A model generated the notes under the pieces. It was given only the letters and a program-made list of their open reading frames with translations, ran no database searches and was not told the DNA's origin. This document shows, in pieces, positions 47,912 to 56,372 of a stretch of DNA of 64,000 nucleotides (positions are counted from its first letter, which is position 1; every line of letters begins with the position of its first letter). Source of the DNA: Planctomycetaceae bacterium (GTDB lineage: Bacteria; Planctomycetota; Phycisphaerae; SM23-33). Made by a program: the position numbers and the translations under genes. Location of the stretch: the NCBI GenBank assembly GCA_039680605.1, contig JBDKTA010000043.1:1-64000 (forward strand). The letters run 5' to 3'.

Positions 47912-49927
47912 ATGCTGAACCTTGCACATCAACCTCTCAATGCCTCGGGCGCCGCCGGCGGCCTGGAGGTGCGTCCCGACATTGCGGGGCAGCCGGATTC
48001 TTCCGGTGTCCTGCTGGAGGAGCCGCTGTCTCTGCCGACGTTCGAGATCGCCGCATACTTCGCCAACCCCTGGTGGTGGCCGGGGGCGGGCAACCTGCGA
48101 CATCCGTATCTCACAGCCGACTTCGCCGGCGAGTTTCCTGAGGGTGGGCAGTTTCTGCTGGTGCGAATGGCGCCGCAACGGTACCTCGCGGTGCTGCCGA
48201 TGGCCGGCGAGCAGTCGTACGCGTGGCTGGCCGTGACCGCGGGCCGGCTCGCGTTGCGCGTCGGAACGCACGGCCGCGGGGAGGTCGCCGGCGACCTGCC
48301 CCTGTTCGCCTGGGCGGTCGCGAGCGACCCGTACGACGCCTGCCGGCAGGTCTGGCGCGAGGCGATGAAGTGGCCCGGCGTCACGGTCCGCCTGCGCGAA
48401 GACAAACCGTATGCGGAAGTTTTCCGTTATCTGGGGTGGTGCTCGTGGGAAGAGTTCTCCCGCGGGATCACCGACGAGAATATGCCCGCCGCCCTGCGCG
48501 CCCTGGCCGAGGGGCCCATCCCCGTGCGATATGCCATCATCGACGACGGGCACCAGGACTACTCGCGCGAGGAAACGTACTTTGACCGCGCGCTGGTGAG
48601 CTTCAAGCCCCATCCGCAGCGCTTCGCGCGCGGCTATGGCCCGCTGGTGGCGCAGAAGTCGCCCGGCGCCCTGCGCTGGCTGGGCGCGTGGTCGACGCTG
48701 CTGGGCGGTCTGGCCGGGGTCGCCCTCGACAACGCCCTGGGCGACCTCAACGACGCTCTGGTCAAGGCCGCCAACGGCTGTCTGCTCGTCAAGGACGACG
48801 ACGCATCGGCTACGCGGTTCATGGAGACGATGATCGGCGCGTTCAGGGACTACGGCTTCGACCTGGTCAAAATCGACTTCATTTCGTCGATGATCATGTG
48901 GTACCTCGGGGCCACGGAGATGCTCCGGCGTCCCGGGGACAATTCGGCGGCCTTCGAGAACCCCGCCCGGGTCTCGGCGCGCCTGTCGCGGGCACTTGAG
49001 GCGGCGGTCGAGAAGTTCGACATCGAACTGCTCAACTGCAACGGCAACGGAGCGACGAACCTCTTCAACCTGTCGCACTCCAACGCCGCCCGCTGCAGCG
49101 ACGACTACACCAAGGGCAATCGCGAGCGGGCGCGGGCGCATCTGTACCATTCCTTCACCATCATGCCCTGGCTGGGGCAGGTCGCCTGGGGCGACCATGA
49201 CATGTTCCACTCCTGCGACCCGATGGCCGGGCGGCAGATGGCGATCTCCAAAGCCGTCTCCGGCGGACCGGTGTACCTGTCCGACAACCCGCGAGATTTC
49301 GTCGCCGAATACATCATGCCCCTGTGCTACGCCGACGGCCGCCTGCTGCGCCCGCTGGCCCCGGGCGTGCCTCTGCCCGAGAGCCTGTGGATCGACCCGG
49401 TGGAGCAACCGGCGCCGTATCGGGTGGTGGCCCCGCTGGCAGGGGGCGCCGCGGCCATCGTCGCGTACAACCTATGCAAAGACGAGCAGGACCTCCACGC
49501 CCGGGTCGTCCCGGACGACTACCGATCCGCCGGCTGCATGATGCAGACCTGTGCCGCCCTGTGGGACCTCCCGCCCGAGGGGCTGGTGATCTGGGACTGG
49601 CACCAGCGGTGCGGCCGCGTGCTCGACGCGCCGTACGAGTTCGACCTTGCCCCGCTGTGCGACCGCCTGCTGCTTCTGGCGCCGATCCGCCACGGATGGG
49701 CTGTCATCGGGCTGGTGAACAAGTACCTCTGCCCCGCGGCCGCAAGTGTCATATCCATCTCGCCGGCGCATCTGGATCTGGCGCTGGAGGAAGGCGGTCC
49801 GCTGGTGGTTTATTGTGTCGGTTGCCCTCGGGCTGAAGGCCTGGCGTTTGAGCAGGTGGGTGAGGATTTCTGGCAGACGAATGCCGGTCCCGGTCAGACG
49901 AGAGTTTCGATATCCGTTGCCATGTAG
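47912..49927 (+). CDS. GH36 raffinose synthase / alpha-galactosidase-like enzyme
   Basis: This is a 671-residue GH36-family protein related to plant raffinose synthases and alkaline alpha-galactosidases. RYLGWCSWEEFSRGI and YAIIDDGHQDYS match the family's LGWCTWDAF and LIIDDGWQ. DLVKIDFISSMIMW contains the predicted nucleophile Asp. NLSHSNAARCSDDY contains the predicted acid/base Asp. SGGPVYLSDNPRDF follows. No signal peptide is seen. The start is ATG 47912; a TTG at 47894 is in frame right after the HEAT gene's stop. Confidence 0.87.
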   Translation: MLNLAHQPLNASGAAGGLEVRPDIAGQPDSSGVLLEEPLSLPTFEIAAYFANPWWWPGAGNLRHPYLTADFAGEFPEGGQFLLVRMAPQRYLAVLPMAGEQSYAWLAVTAGRLALRVGTHGRGEVAGDLPLFAWAVASDPYDACRQVWREAMKWPGVTVRLREDKPYAEVFRYLGWCSWEEFSRGITDENMPAALRALAEGPIPVRYAIIDDGHQDYSREETYFDRALVSFKPHPQRFARGYGPLVAQKSPGALRWLGAWSTLLGGLAGVALDNALGDLNDALVKAANGCLLVKDDDASATRFMETMIGAFRDYGFDLVKIDFISSMIMWYLGATEMLRRPGDNSAAFENPARVSARLSRALEAAVEKFDIELLNCNGNGATNLFNLSHSNAARCSDDYTKGNRERARAHLYHSFTIMPWLGQVAWGDHDMFHSCDPMAGRQMAISKAVSGGPVYLSDNPRDFVAEYIMPLCYADGRLLRPLAPGVPLPESLWIDPVEQPAPYRVVAPLAGGAAAIVAYNLCKDEQDLHARVVPDDYRSAGCMMQTCAALWDLPPEGLVIWDWHQRCGRVLDAPYEFDLAPLCDRLLLLAPIRHGWAVIGLVNKYLCPAAASVISISPAHLDLALEEGGPLVVYCVGCPRAEGLAFEQVGEDFWQTNAGPGQTRVSISVAM

Positions 49928-49939
49928 TACCCCTCGACC

Positions 49940-50641
49940 TTAGCGGGCATACTTGCGGTAGACCGTCTTGAACCGCCCCGTGCGGTAGTAGCCCACGACT
50001 TTGGATTGATACTTCTCATCGTGCCATTGGTTCTTGAGGATCTTGAGAAAGGCGTCGCGCTGGGGTTTCTCGTCTTCGACGTTGTAGTCCAGTTTCAGGC
50101 AGAGGATTTTGTTGACGGCCGCCAGGGCCGCGCGGCGGACCTCGATCTGCTCATCGTTCATCGCGTCGATCAAATCGTCCATCGTTTCATATGAGCGGGA
50201 CAGGCCCAGCGTGGTCGCGGCCGAGACTCGCACCTCGTGGGCAGGGTCTCGCCTGAGCGACTCGACCAGCGCCTTGACGGATTCCCCAAAGGCGTCCTTG
50301 GGCTGGTCGGCGGGCAGGGTGGCATTGAGGGCGGTGGCGGCTTTGGCTCGCACTTCGAGACGTGGTTCGTTGCGGCGGTCGAGCAGCCGGTTGAGGGCGG
50401 GCTGGGCGGGCAGGCCGAGTTTGCCCAACGCGCGGACATAGGCCCCGGCCTCGGAAACGGGCTTGGTCTGAACCTGGCCGACGATGGCATCGTAGTCTTT
50501 GCGGTTCAGCGCCTCACGGGCGGCGGTCATGTCCGGTCCTTCCGGCGGGCGAGGCGCCAGGCCGCGCCAGAGATAGACCACCCCTGCGGCCAGAACGGCC
50601 GCGGCGACCAGGGTGATCTTCATCGTTTTGGTGACCTGCAT
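49940..50641 (-). CDS. Membrane-anchored HEAT-repeat protein (second copy)
   Basis: This is a 233-residue protein. A membrane segment (about residues 8-25) is followed by Pro-rich linker and HEAT repeats: NEPRLEVRAKAATALNATLP, AHEVRVSAATTLGLSRSY and QIEVRRAALAAVNKIL. The C-terminus KVVGYYRTGRFKTVYRKYAR resembles that of the HEAT protein at 47219. It lies ten bases downstream of a pseudopilin-like gene, mirroring the other pair. Confidence 0.78.
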   Translation of the reverse strand: MQVTKTMKITLVAAAVLAAGVVYLWRGLAPRPPEGPDMTAAREALNRKDYDAIVGQVQTKPVSEAGAYVRALGKLGLPAQPALNRLLDRRNEPRLEVRAKAATALNATLPADQPKDAFGESVKALVESLRRDPAHEVRVSAATTLGLSRSYETMDDLIDAMNDEQIEVRRAALAAVNKILCLKLDYNVEDEKPQRDAFLKILKNQWHDEKYQSKVVGYYRTGRFKTVYRKYAR

Positions 50642-50651
50642 CGGCGTATCT

Positions 50652-52019
50652 CTAAGGCATCCAATAGGTCGCCCGCATGGCCTGGTCCTGCGGGTCGATC
50701 TCATCGGGAGTCATCTGCCGCACGGTGCCGTCGACAAAGAGAACGTTCACCCTGCCGCCATGCCTGGCGAAGTCCAAGGTCCCGTCGCCGTCGGCGTCCC
50801 AGGTGGGTCCGTTCCAGTTGTCTTCGGTGGGCTTGGCGACGGTGTCAGGATAGTCCAGCGCCAGGATTTGTCCGCCGCGCGACATGGCGACGGCCTGCTC
50901 GTTCATCCCGTAGTTGGTGGCGCTGTAGACGATCTGCCCGCCGCCGCCGGAGGGCGGCTCGGGCGAGCCTGTCGGATCGCCCAGGATGATCCAGTCATTG
51001 CGCCCGGTGCATCCGCCGCTGCATCCGGGTTGGCCCCCGGAGCAGCCTTCGGTCTGCAGCAGGCCCGGACCGGGACCCTGCCACAACTGCGTTTCGTACG
51101 TCGTCACGCCGTTGTTGACGACCCAGGCGTACCCGTTGGGCGTGTTGGGGGCGTAGCACAGCGGGCCCCAGTGGTTCACCCCGTGAAGCACCGCCGTGGC
51201 GAAGGCGCAGTCTCTTGCCAGACCCATCGGACCTTTGCTGGTGGGGCAGTTCTCGTTAGCGGTGGCCCAGAGGCACGCATACGTGCTCCACCAGCTTCCG
51301 GCGATCCCGTCCCATTGCGTCCAGAGCCTTACACCCTTGCCGTCGGGCTCGACCTTCATGAACACGTTCGTGCAAGCCGCTCCCCACCAGGTGCCGAAGG
51401 TGACGCCCCAGTACGAACTGCCCGTGCCATCGGGCACGTAGGCAATGTCCTGCAGGGGCAGGGCCTTGCCCGTTCCCCAATAGGCGCCGGTGTCGCCGAA
51501 ATAGCGGCCGGAGCCGTCCGTGACGGTGCTCTTCTGGTGCTGCGAAAAATGCAGCATCCACGGGCTGTCGTCGCTGAGGGGGTACCCGGCCCCGACATAC
51601 GTGTCATACCCCCAGGCGAAATTCGCCTGCGCATAATGCGTGCGCACCAGCACGTAGTTGCTTTCGACATTGCCCCCGCCGGGGATTACGCTCCCGCCGT
51701 CGTCGCCCGACAGCGCCGTCGGTTGGGGCCCCTCGGGGCAGTAGAATATCCGCCCGGCCTTGTCTACCTTCGGAGAGAGCGTGACGTACCAGTTGGCGGC
51801 CGTGAGGTCATTCTTTTTGCCGCCGGCGCCGACGACCATGGCCGCGGCCTCGCCGATGCGTTTTAGATTGTTGCGGCAGGTGATGTCGTTGACGCGTCGC
51901 AGGAGGTTGGCGCCGGCCGGCAGCAACAGCGCGACCAGAACAGCCAGAACGGCCACCACTACCAGCAGTTCCGACAAGGTGAACGCCCGCCATGCCGCAT
52001 GGGATCTCGGTGGAGTCAT
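50652..52019 (-). CDS. Pseudopilin-like exported protein with H-x9-DG motif
   Basis: This is a 455-residue protein. RAFTLSELLVVVAVLAVLVA is a clear prepilin N-terminus with Glu5. The large domain is rich in Trp, Tyr, Gly and Cys (GCSGGQPGCSGGCTG). FARHGGRVNVLFVDGTVRQM is the H-x9-DG motif of planctomycete pseudopilin-like proteins. It ends DEIDP and TYWMP, like the protein at 45808. The N-terminal hydrophobic segment allows processing by a prepilin peptidase not seen here. Its role is unknown. Confidence 0.85.
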   Translation of the reverse strand: MTPPRSHAAWRAFTLSELLVVVAVLAVLVALLLPAGANLLRRVNDITCRNNLKRIGEAAAMVVGAGGKKNDLTAANWYVTLSPKVDKAGRIFYCPEGPQPTALSGDDGGSVIPGGGNVESNYVLVRTHYAQANFAWGYDTYVGAGYPLSDDSPWMLHFSQHQKSTVTDGSGRYFGDTGAYWGTGKALPLQDIAYVPDGTGSSYWGVTFGTWWGAACTNVFMKVEPDGKGVRLWTQWDGIAGSWWSTYACLWATANENCPTSKGPMGLARDCAFATAVLHGVNHWGPLCYAPNTPNGYAWVVNNGVTTYETQLWQGPGPGLLQTEGCSGGQPGCSGGCTGRNDWIILGDPTGSPEPPSGGGGQIVYSATNYGMNEQAVAMSRGGQILALDYPDTVAKPTEDNWNGPTWDADGDGTLDFARHGGRVNVLFVDGTVRQMTPDEIDPQDQAMRATYWMP

Positions 52020-52070
52020 GTCACGGCCCTTCTCGCGCGAGAGTGTTGCCGCCAGTTCCCGAGCAAGATA

Positions 52071-52099
52071 ATACTAGCCGCCGCCTGTCAGACGGTCAA
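52071..52099 (-). promoter_or_regulatory. Candidate promoter of the pseudopilin-HEAT pair
   Basis: On the minus strand TTGACC (52094-52099) and TAGTAT (52071-52076) are 17 bases apart, about 50 bases upstream of the pseudopilin start. Confidence 0.5.
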
Positions 52100-52155
52100 C
52101 ACTTGCCCCTGATGCTGCATATCATTCCCGCGTGTGGAGGAGATCGTGATTGTGC

Positions 52156-52184
52156 TGGAAATTCCACCCGGCAGAGGCTATAAG
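52156..52184 (+). promoter_or_regulatory. Candidate promoter of tRNA-Gln
   Basis: TGGAAA at 52156-52161 and TATAAG at 52179-52184 are 17 bases apart, about 78 bases before the tRNA. A perfect hairpin GTTGGGG-TGATGA-CCCCAAC follows at 52206-52225. Confidence 0.4.
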
Positions 52185-52261
52185 ATCATGGTCGTGTTGT
52201 AGCTGGGTTGGGGTGATGACCCCAACGGCGAGGATCGGGAGCTTTTCCCGGGTCCCCACAC

Positions 52262-52332
52262 TGGGGATTGGTGTAACGGTAGCACGACTGACTCTGGATC
52301 AGTTAGTCAAGGTTCGAATCCTTGATCCCCAG
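52262..52332 (+). tRNA. tRNA-Gln (anticodon CUG)
   Basis: The 71-base sequence folds into a cloverleaf. TGGGGAT pairs with ATCCCCA in the acceptor stem. The D-arm is GTGTAACGGTAGCAC. The anticodon stem ACTGA/TCAGT encloses the loop CTCTGGA, giving anticodon CTG. The T-arm is CAAGGTTCGAATCCTTG. The discriminator is G, and CCA is not encoded. It reads the glutamine codon CAG. Confidence 0.95.
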
Positions 52333-52345
52333 GTCGTGTACAAAA

Positions 52346-52373
52346 GGCCATCGGAATTTCCCGATGGCCTTTT
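52346..52373 (+). terminator. Intrinsic terminator after tRNA-Gln
   Basis: GGCCATCGG and CCGATGGCC form a perfect 9-bp stem with a six-base loop followed by four T residues. It lies 13 bases after the tRNA 3' end, so the tRNA is a single-gene unit. Confidence 0.85.
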
Positions 52374-52480
52374 GCATTGGGAGGCCGGGCCGCTCTCGGC
52401 TTTGCGGTTTGCCGACGCAAAACCGGCAGCGCGGGGTTTAACATGCAAAAGGCAAAGGCGACTTTCACAAGGATCACCCC

Positions 52481-53953
52481 ATGAACTTTCCACGACGGAT
52501 CGGGTGCTTGTCTTTGGTGGCGACAATCGCGGCGATGGCGACTTGCAGCGCCGGCGCCTGGGCGGATGAGCCCCCGGCCAAGCCTGAGGCGGGGCAGAAA
52601 ATCAAAATCGCCATCCTGGGCGACTCGATCTCGACGCAGCCGCACTGGCCCGACCGCCTGCAGAAGCTTCTCGGCGAGGGGTACGAGGTCAAGGCCTTCG
52701 CCGCCAACGGCACGGGCATTATCCGCTCCAACTCCCGCTCGATTTGGCGCCGCTACGAACTGGCCCACGCCGTCGAGTTCCAGCCCAACGTCATGATCCT
52801 CATGTACGACCACGCCGCCAGCCGCAAGGGCGAATGGAACGAGGCGGGGTTCCTGGACGGCTACAAGGAACTCATCACCCGCCTGCAAACCAAGGTCGCC
52901 TCCAAGCCCAAGCTCTACATCTGCCTGCCCGTGCCGGCGATGGAAGAGTGCTACTTCGGCATCGTGGCGGCCACATTGAACAACCAGGTCGTCCCGGCGG
53001 TTCGCAAAGTGGCGCAGGAGACGGGCGTGCCGCTGATCGACACGCACAGTCCCATGAAGGGCAAGGCCGATATGATCGGCATGGACGGCGTTTTTCCCAC
53101 CGAGCGCGGTTATGCGACCATCGCCGTGACGGTCTACAAGGCCCTGACCGGCAAGGACGCCCCGCCGCAACCGGAGATCCTCGCCCCGGTTCCGGTCGTC
53201 AAAGCCGTCACGCCGGCCGAGGAGCCGGTGGCAGGGTGGAAGGACAAGCCGGTCGCGGCGGCGGTTGAATTGAAAGCTTCAATCGTGCTCGATCCCAAAG
53301 GCGACGGACCCGACGGCAAAGCCAACACCGACGACGATACCTGGGGCTTCTGGTTCATGCTGGCCGACCCCACGCACCGCTACAATCGCCTGGACCTGCC
53401 GACGTGGACGATGTCCGACGACCAGCGAAAGAACGGGATCCGCGACCCCAACTCGCCCGTGGGGCACCAGGCCAAAGTCGCCGGCCCGATCGCCTCGTCG
53501 CTGCCGGACCTGGTGGACTCGGAAGGATGGATCTTCCACAGCGACTGGGACGGGCGTTATGAAGGCATCTGGGGCAACAAACGCGTCGACTGCGTGTTGA
53601 TGCACCCGTATGTCGAGAAGAACGGCCATCATCCCGTCGCCGTCACGTACAGCGTGCCGGCAACGGGCGTGTACACCATCTCGGGCAAGGTGACGGACTT
53701 GCAGGTCGTCAACAACTACGTCAAGTGCGACGGGATCACGTGGAAGATCGAAATCGCCGAAGGCGGCGAAAAAGGCGTGCTGCTGGGCAAGGGCACAGCC
53801 GGCGACGGCCACGGACGCCCTGACTCGACGGAGTTCAAAATCGAGAAGGTCAAGATCGGCGGCGGCAAGAACATCCGCCTGGTGATCCATCCCAATTACT
53901 GGTGGGGGACCGATCTGACGCGCATCGACTACTTCAGGATCGAGAGACAGTAG
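52481..53953 (+). CDS. Exported SGNH/GDSL-hydrolase-like protein with C-terminal domain
   Basis: This is a 490-residue protein with a signal peptide (cleavage near AWA-DE, residue 29). KIAILGDSIS is the GDSL block with Ser49. The usual second block and the GxND block are altered (MYDHAAS). The final block normally reads DxxH, but here it is DGVFPTERGY with Phe205 in place of His. Hydrolase activity is therefore doubtful unless another His serves. A C-terminal region (about 250-490) with Trp/Asp-rich strands and NPNYWWGTDLTRIDYFRI-like ending (HPNYWWGTDLTRIDYFRI) may be a binding domain. Confidence 0.75.
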   Translation: MNFPRRIGCLSLVATIAAMATCSAGAWADEPPAKPEAGQKIKIAILGDSISTQPHWPDRLQKLLGEGYEVKAFAANGTGIIRSNSRSIWRRYELAHAVEFQPNVMILMYDHAASRKGEWNEAGFLDGYKELITRLQTKVASKPKLYICLPVPAMEECYFGIVAATLNNQVVPAVRKVAQETGVPLIDTHSPMKGKADMIGMDGVFPTERGYATIAVTVYKALTGKDAPPQPEILAPVPVVKAVTPAEEPVAGWKDKPVAAAVELKASIVLDPKGDGPDGKANTDDDTWGFWFMLADPTHRYNRLDLPTWTMSDDQRKNGIRDPNSPVGHQAKVAGPIASSLPDLVDSEGWIFHSDWDGRYEGIWGNKRVDCVLMHPYVEKNGHHPVAVTYSVPATGVYTISGKVTDLQVVNNYVKCDGITWKIEIAEGGEKGVLLGKGTAGDGHGRPDSTEFKIEKVKIGGGKNIRLVIHPNYWWGTDLTRIDYFRIERQ

Positions 53954-53962
53954 TACAGCAGT

Positions 53963-54025
53963 GTTGTGAGTGGTGAGAAAGACTCCAAGCGCGAGTAAGG
54001 CATCTCACCACTCACCACTCACAAC
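53963..54025. repeat. Inverted repeat, GTTGTGAGTGGTGAG family
   Basis: GTTGTGAGTGGTGAG (53963-53977) and CTCACCACTCACAAC (54011-54025) are perfect 15-bp arms. The right arm contains the stop codon and last codon of the glycyl radical enzyme gene on the minus strand. Confidence 0.88.
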
Positions 54026-56163
54026 TGGTGTTCCGTCCGCGCGATGACGTCGTCCTGGTAGCCTTTGCACAGTTCGACGAAACGGGCGCTCATGCCCCAG
54101 ACTCGCACCACCAGGTCGGGGTACTTTTCCGGTTCGCGCTGGGCGTCGCGCAGCGTCTGGGCGCTGACGACGTTGAGCTGCAGTTGCATCCCGCCCATCG
54201 CGAAGAACGCCTGGAGCAGGTGCGTGAACTTGGCCAGGCCCTCGCGGCCGCGGACGGCGGAGGGATGAAAGCTCATCAGCAGGGCGTTGTTCCACTGCGA
54301 GAGCATCGGGTCGATCTTGGCGACGGATTTCATCACGGCGGTGGGCCCGCTGCGGTCGGTGCCGTTGGCGGGGCTGAGCGTGACGGGGATGCCCTCGCCG
54401 CTGCGTCGCCCGTCGGGCGTGGCGGTGTAGCACGTGCCCGCTCCCCAGGGGTGCGGTTGATGCACGCCCGACAGCACCCGCGCGCCCGAGGCCGTGCGGT
54501 GCGTCAGGATCTCGCGGCAGGCGAACTCGATGACCTCCTTGCCCAGCAGGTCGACGTAGTCGTCGTCGTTGCCCCACTTGGGCGCCGCCAGGCATTTCTG
54601 CCGCAGCGACTCGTGCCCCTGCCAGTCGGCGGCCAAGGCGGCCTGGAGTTGGCTCAGCGTCGCCTCCTTGCGGTCGAAGACGATCGCCCGCACGGCCGCC
54701 AGGCTGTTGATCGCCGTGACCGGCGCGCTGACCATCATGCCCTTGTCGTTGAACCGAAGCCCGCCCTGGGTGATGTCGAGGGCCTTGTCGATGCAGTCGT
54801 CCATCGTGCCCGACAGGAAGGGCAGGGGGCTGATGGTTTCGCGGCCGTCCACGTTCTCCCGGGCGTTGTAGTGGCGCACGCAATCGGTGATGTTGTCGGC
54901 GACGCGTCGCTTGAAGTATTCGAGCAACTGCTCGAAGGTCCAGGAGTCGTCGGCCTCGGCGAGAACCTGCTGAAACAGTCCTGTCAGGGTGACCGCGGCC
55001 AGGACGAAAAAGCTGCTCTTGCCGTCGATGAGCACGTCCTGGCAGGCGTCGAGGACGTAATCTCGCGCGTCGGCGGGCGAGTAGCCGACGCCCTCGAGAG
55101 CGGGCACGAAGGCGTCATCATTATAAAAGGCCAGTTGCCCCATGTGCGAGGTCGACAGCTCGGCCAGGCGGTGGATGTACCGTGGCGGGCTGCCGCGATG
55201 CACGCGGGCGCCGATCTGCGGATTGGGCAGCTTGAGCTCGCCGGCGGCGTCGAGGATGGCGTAGGTCAGGTCGTTGACGCCGTCGCGGCCGTCCGGGAGC
55301 AAGCCGCCGACGATGACGTTGTCCATGCCGTCATAGGAGACGTCGCCGAGCTTGAGGTCGCCCATATCGTTGAGCTTGATCAGCAGGCAGCGCAGCAGCA
55401 GGGCGGCTCGGTCGGCGTCGCAGGCGGCGTAGAAGGGCAGCAGGTACTGGTCCATGCGCCCCTGCGAGAGCAGGCTGTAGTTTTCGATGACCGTGATCAG
55501 GTGCAGGAAGAACGCGAGCTGGCAGGCCTGGTGGAAGGTCGCCGGCGGGTCGGTGGCGACGTGTCGGCAGACGGCGGCGATCTCGTGCAGCTCGGCGGCG
55601 CGCTCGGGCGAGGCGTCCAGGGCCTGCTCGTCGGCCAGGGCGGCGTAGCGGTTGGCCAGGGCGGCGGCGCTTTGGAACATGATGATGACCGCACGGAGGA
55701 AGTCGCGCCGGCTGGCGATAGTCTCGCCGGCAAGGCGCTGGGTGGCCTGGGCGATAATCCCGCCGAAGCCCAGGCGCATCACCTTGGGATAGTTGGGCAC
55801 GTAGTGCCCCTGCGAGCCGCCTTCGCCGCGGCCGAGGCGCTCGAGCTCCTCGTCGCGTGCATACCGCGGGCAGCAGTATTCGAGTGATTCCTTGCTGGGA
55901 TGGTTGGGGCGTTCCAAGGCCTCGAGGCCGCCCCCGCGCCGCCCCATGATTGTGCGCCCGCCGACGATCAGCTCGTCTGGCTCGATGAACGCCGGCATGC
56001 GATCGACGAGCATCGCGATGGCATGGGCCTTGCGCTCGACGAGCGGGCAGTCCCGGTCGCGCACGTCCCAGTCGGCGGGCATGAAGATGCGATGCCGCCC
56101 GTGACGCCCTTGGAGCATTGCCTGTCGCAACCGCGCGATTCGATCCGTGTCAGCGTTAATCAT
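54019..56163 (-). CDS. Glycyl radical enzyme, pyruvate formate-lyase-like, unassigned substrate
   Basis: This is a 714-residue glycyl radical enzyme. The C-terminal radical loop VVRVWGMSARF holds Gly690, and YATPDGR-like (TATPDGRRSGEG) and SGPTAVMKSVAKID are family hallmarks. The active-site Cys lies in YVLDACQDVLIDGKSSFF: Cys374 followed by Gln-Asp, where most dehydratase-type members have GCxE. No activating radical-SAM enzyme is in the window, although one is required. The substrate cannot be assigned; the neighbouring FGGY kinase and deoC suggest sugar or polyol metabolism. The last codons lie in an inverted repeat. Such enzymes are oxygen-sensitive, so anoxic metabolism is implied. Confidence 0.9.
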   Translation of the reverse strand: MINADTDRIARLRQAMLQGRHGRHRIFMPADWDVRDRDCPLVERKAHAIAMLVDRMPAFIEPDELIVGGRTIMGRRGGGLEALERPNHPSKESLEYCCPRYARDEELERLGRGEGGSQGHYVPNYPKVMRLGFGGIIAQATQRLAGETIASRRDFLRAVIIMFQSAAALANRYAALADEQALDASPERAAELHEIAAVCRHVATDPPATFHQACQLAFFLHLITVIENYSLLSQGRMDQYLLPFYAACDADRAALLLRCLLIKLNDMGDLKLGDVSYDGMDNVIVGGLLPDGRDGVNDLTYAILDAAGELKLPNPQIGARVHRGSPPRYIHRLAELSTSHMGQLAFYNDDAFVPALEGVGYSPADARDYVLDACQDVLIDGKSSFFVLAAVTLTGLFQQVLAEADDSWTFEQLLEYFKRRVADNITDCVRHYNARENVDGRETISPLPFLSGTMDDCIDKALDITQGGLRFNDKGMMVSAPVTAINSLAAVRAIVFDRKEATLSQLQAALAADWQGHESLRQKCLAAPKWGNDDDYVDLLGKEVIEFACREILTHRTASGARVLSGVHQPHPWGAGTCYTATPDGRRSGEGIPVTLSPANGTDRSGPTAVMKSVAKIDPMLSQWNNALLMSFHPSAVRGREGLAKFTHLLQAFFAMGGMQLQLNVVSAQTLRDAQREPEKYPDLVVRVWGMSARFVELCKGYQDDVIARTEHQL

Positions 56164-56220
56164 GGCGGAGCATTGTAGCGAGGGTATTCCTGTTTAGACA
56201 TAGCGTCGAGGAAAAGACCG

Positions 56221-56272
56221 GCAGTGCGGGATTATGGGATTGAGAAGGTTAAGAGGATGGGGAAGAAGCTTG
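56221..56272. repeat. Dispersed repeat, GGATTACGCG/AAGAGGATTGGG family (copy 3)
   Basis: GTGCGGGATTATGGGATTGA followed by GAAGGTTAAGAGGATGGGGA and AGAAGC matches the copies at 10041 and 44163. Confidence 0.82.
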
Positions 56273-56281
56273 GGCGAAGAT

Positions 56282-56352
56282 GTTAGCGGCGGGGCTTGCC
56301 CCGCGCGTCTTTCACCCTCTGATTAACGCGCGGGGCAAGCCCCGCCGCTAAC
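56282..56352. repeat. Dispersed repeat bounded by GTTAGCGG/CCGCTAAC (copy 3)
   Basis: GTTAGCGGCGGGGCTTGCCC followed by CGCGCG faces CGCGCGGGGCAAGCCCCGCC followed by GCTAAC. The ends match the copies at 12092 and 23610 but the interior is different. Confidence 0.85.
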
Positions 56353-56372
56353 GTCCCAATTCCGCTTCGCGG

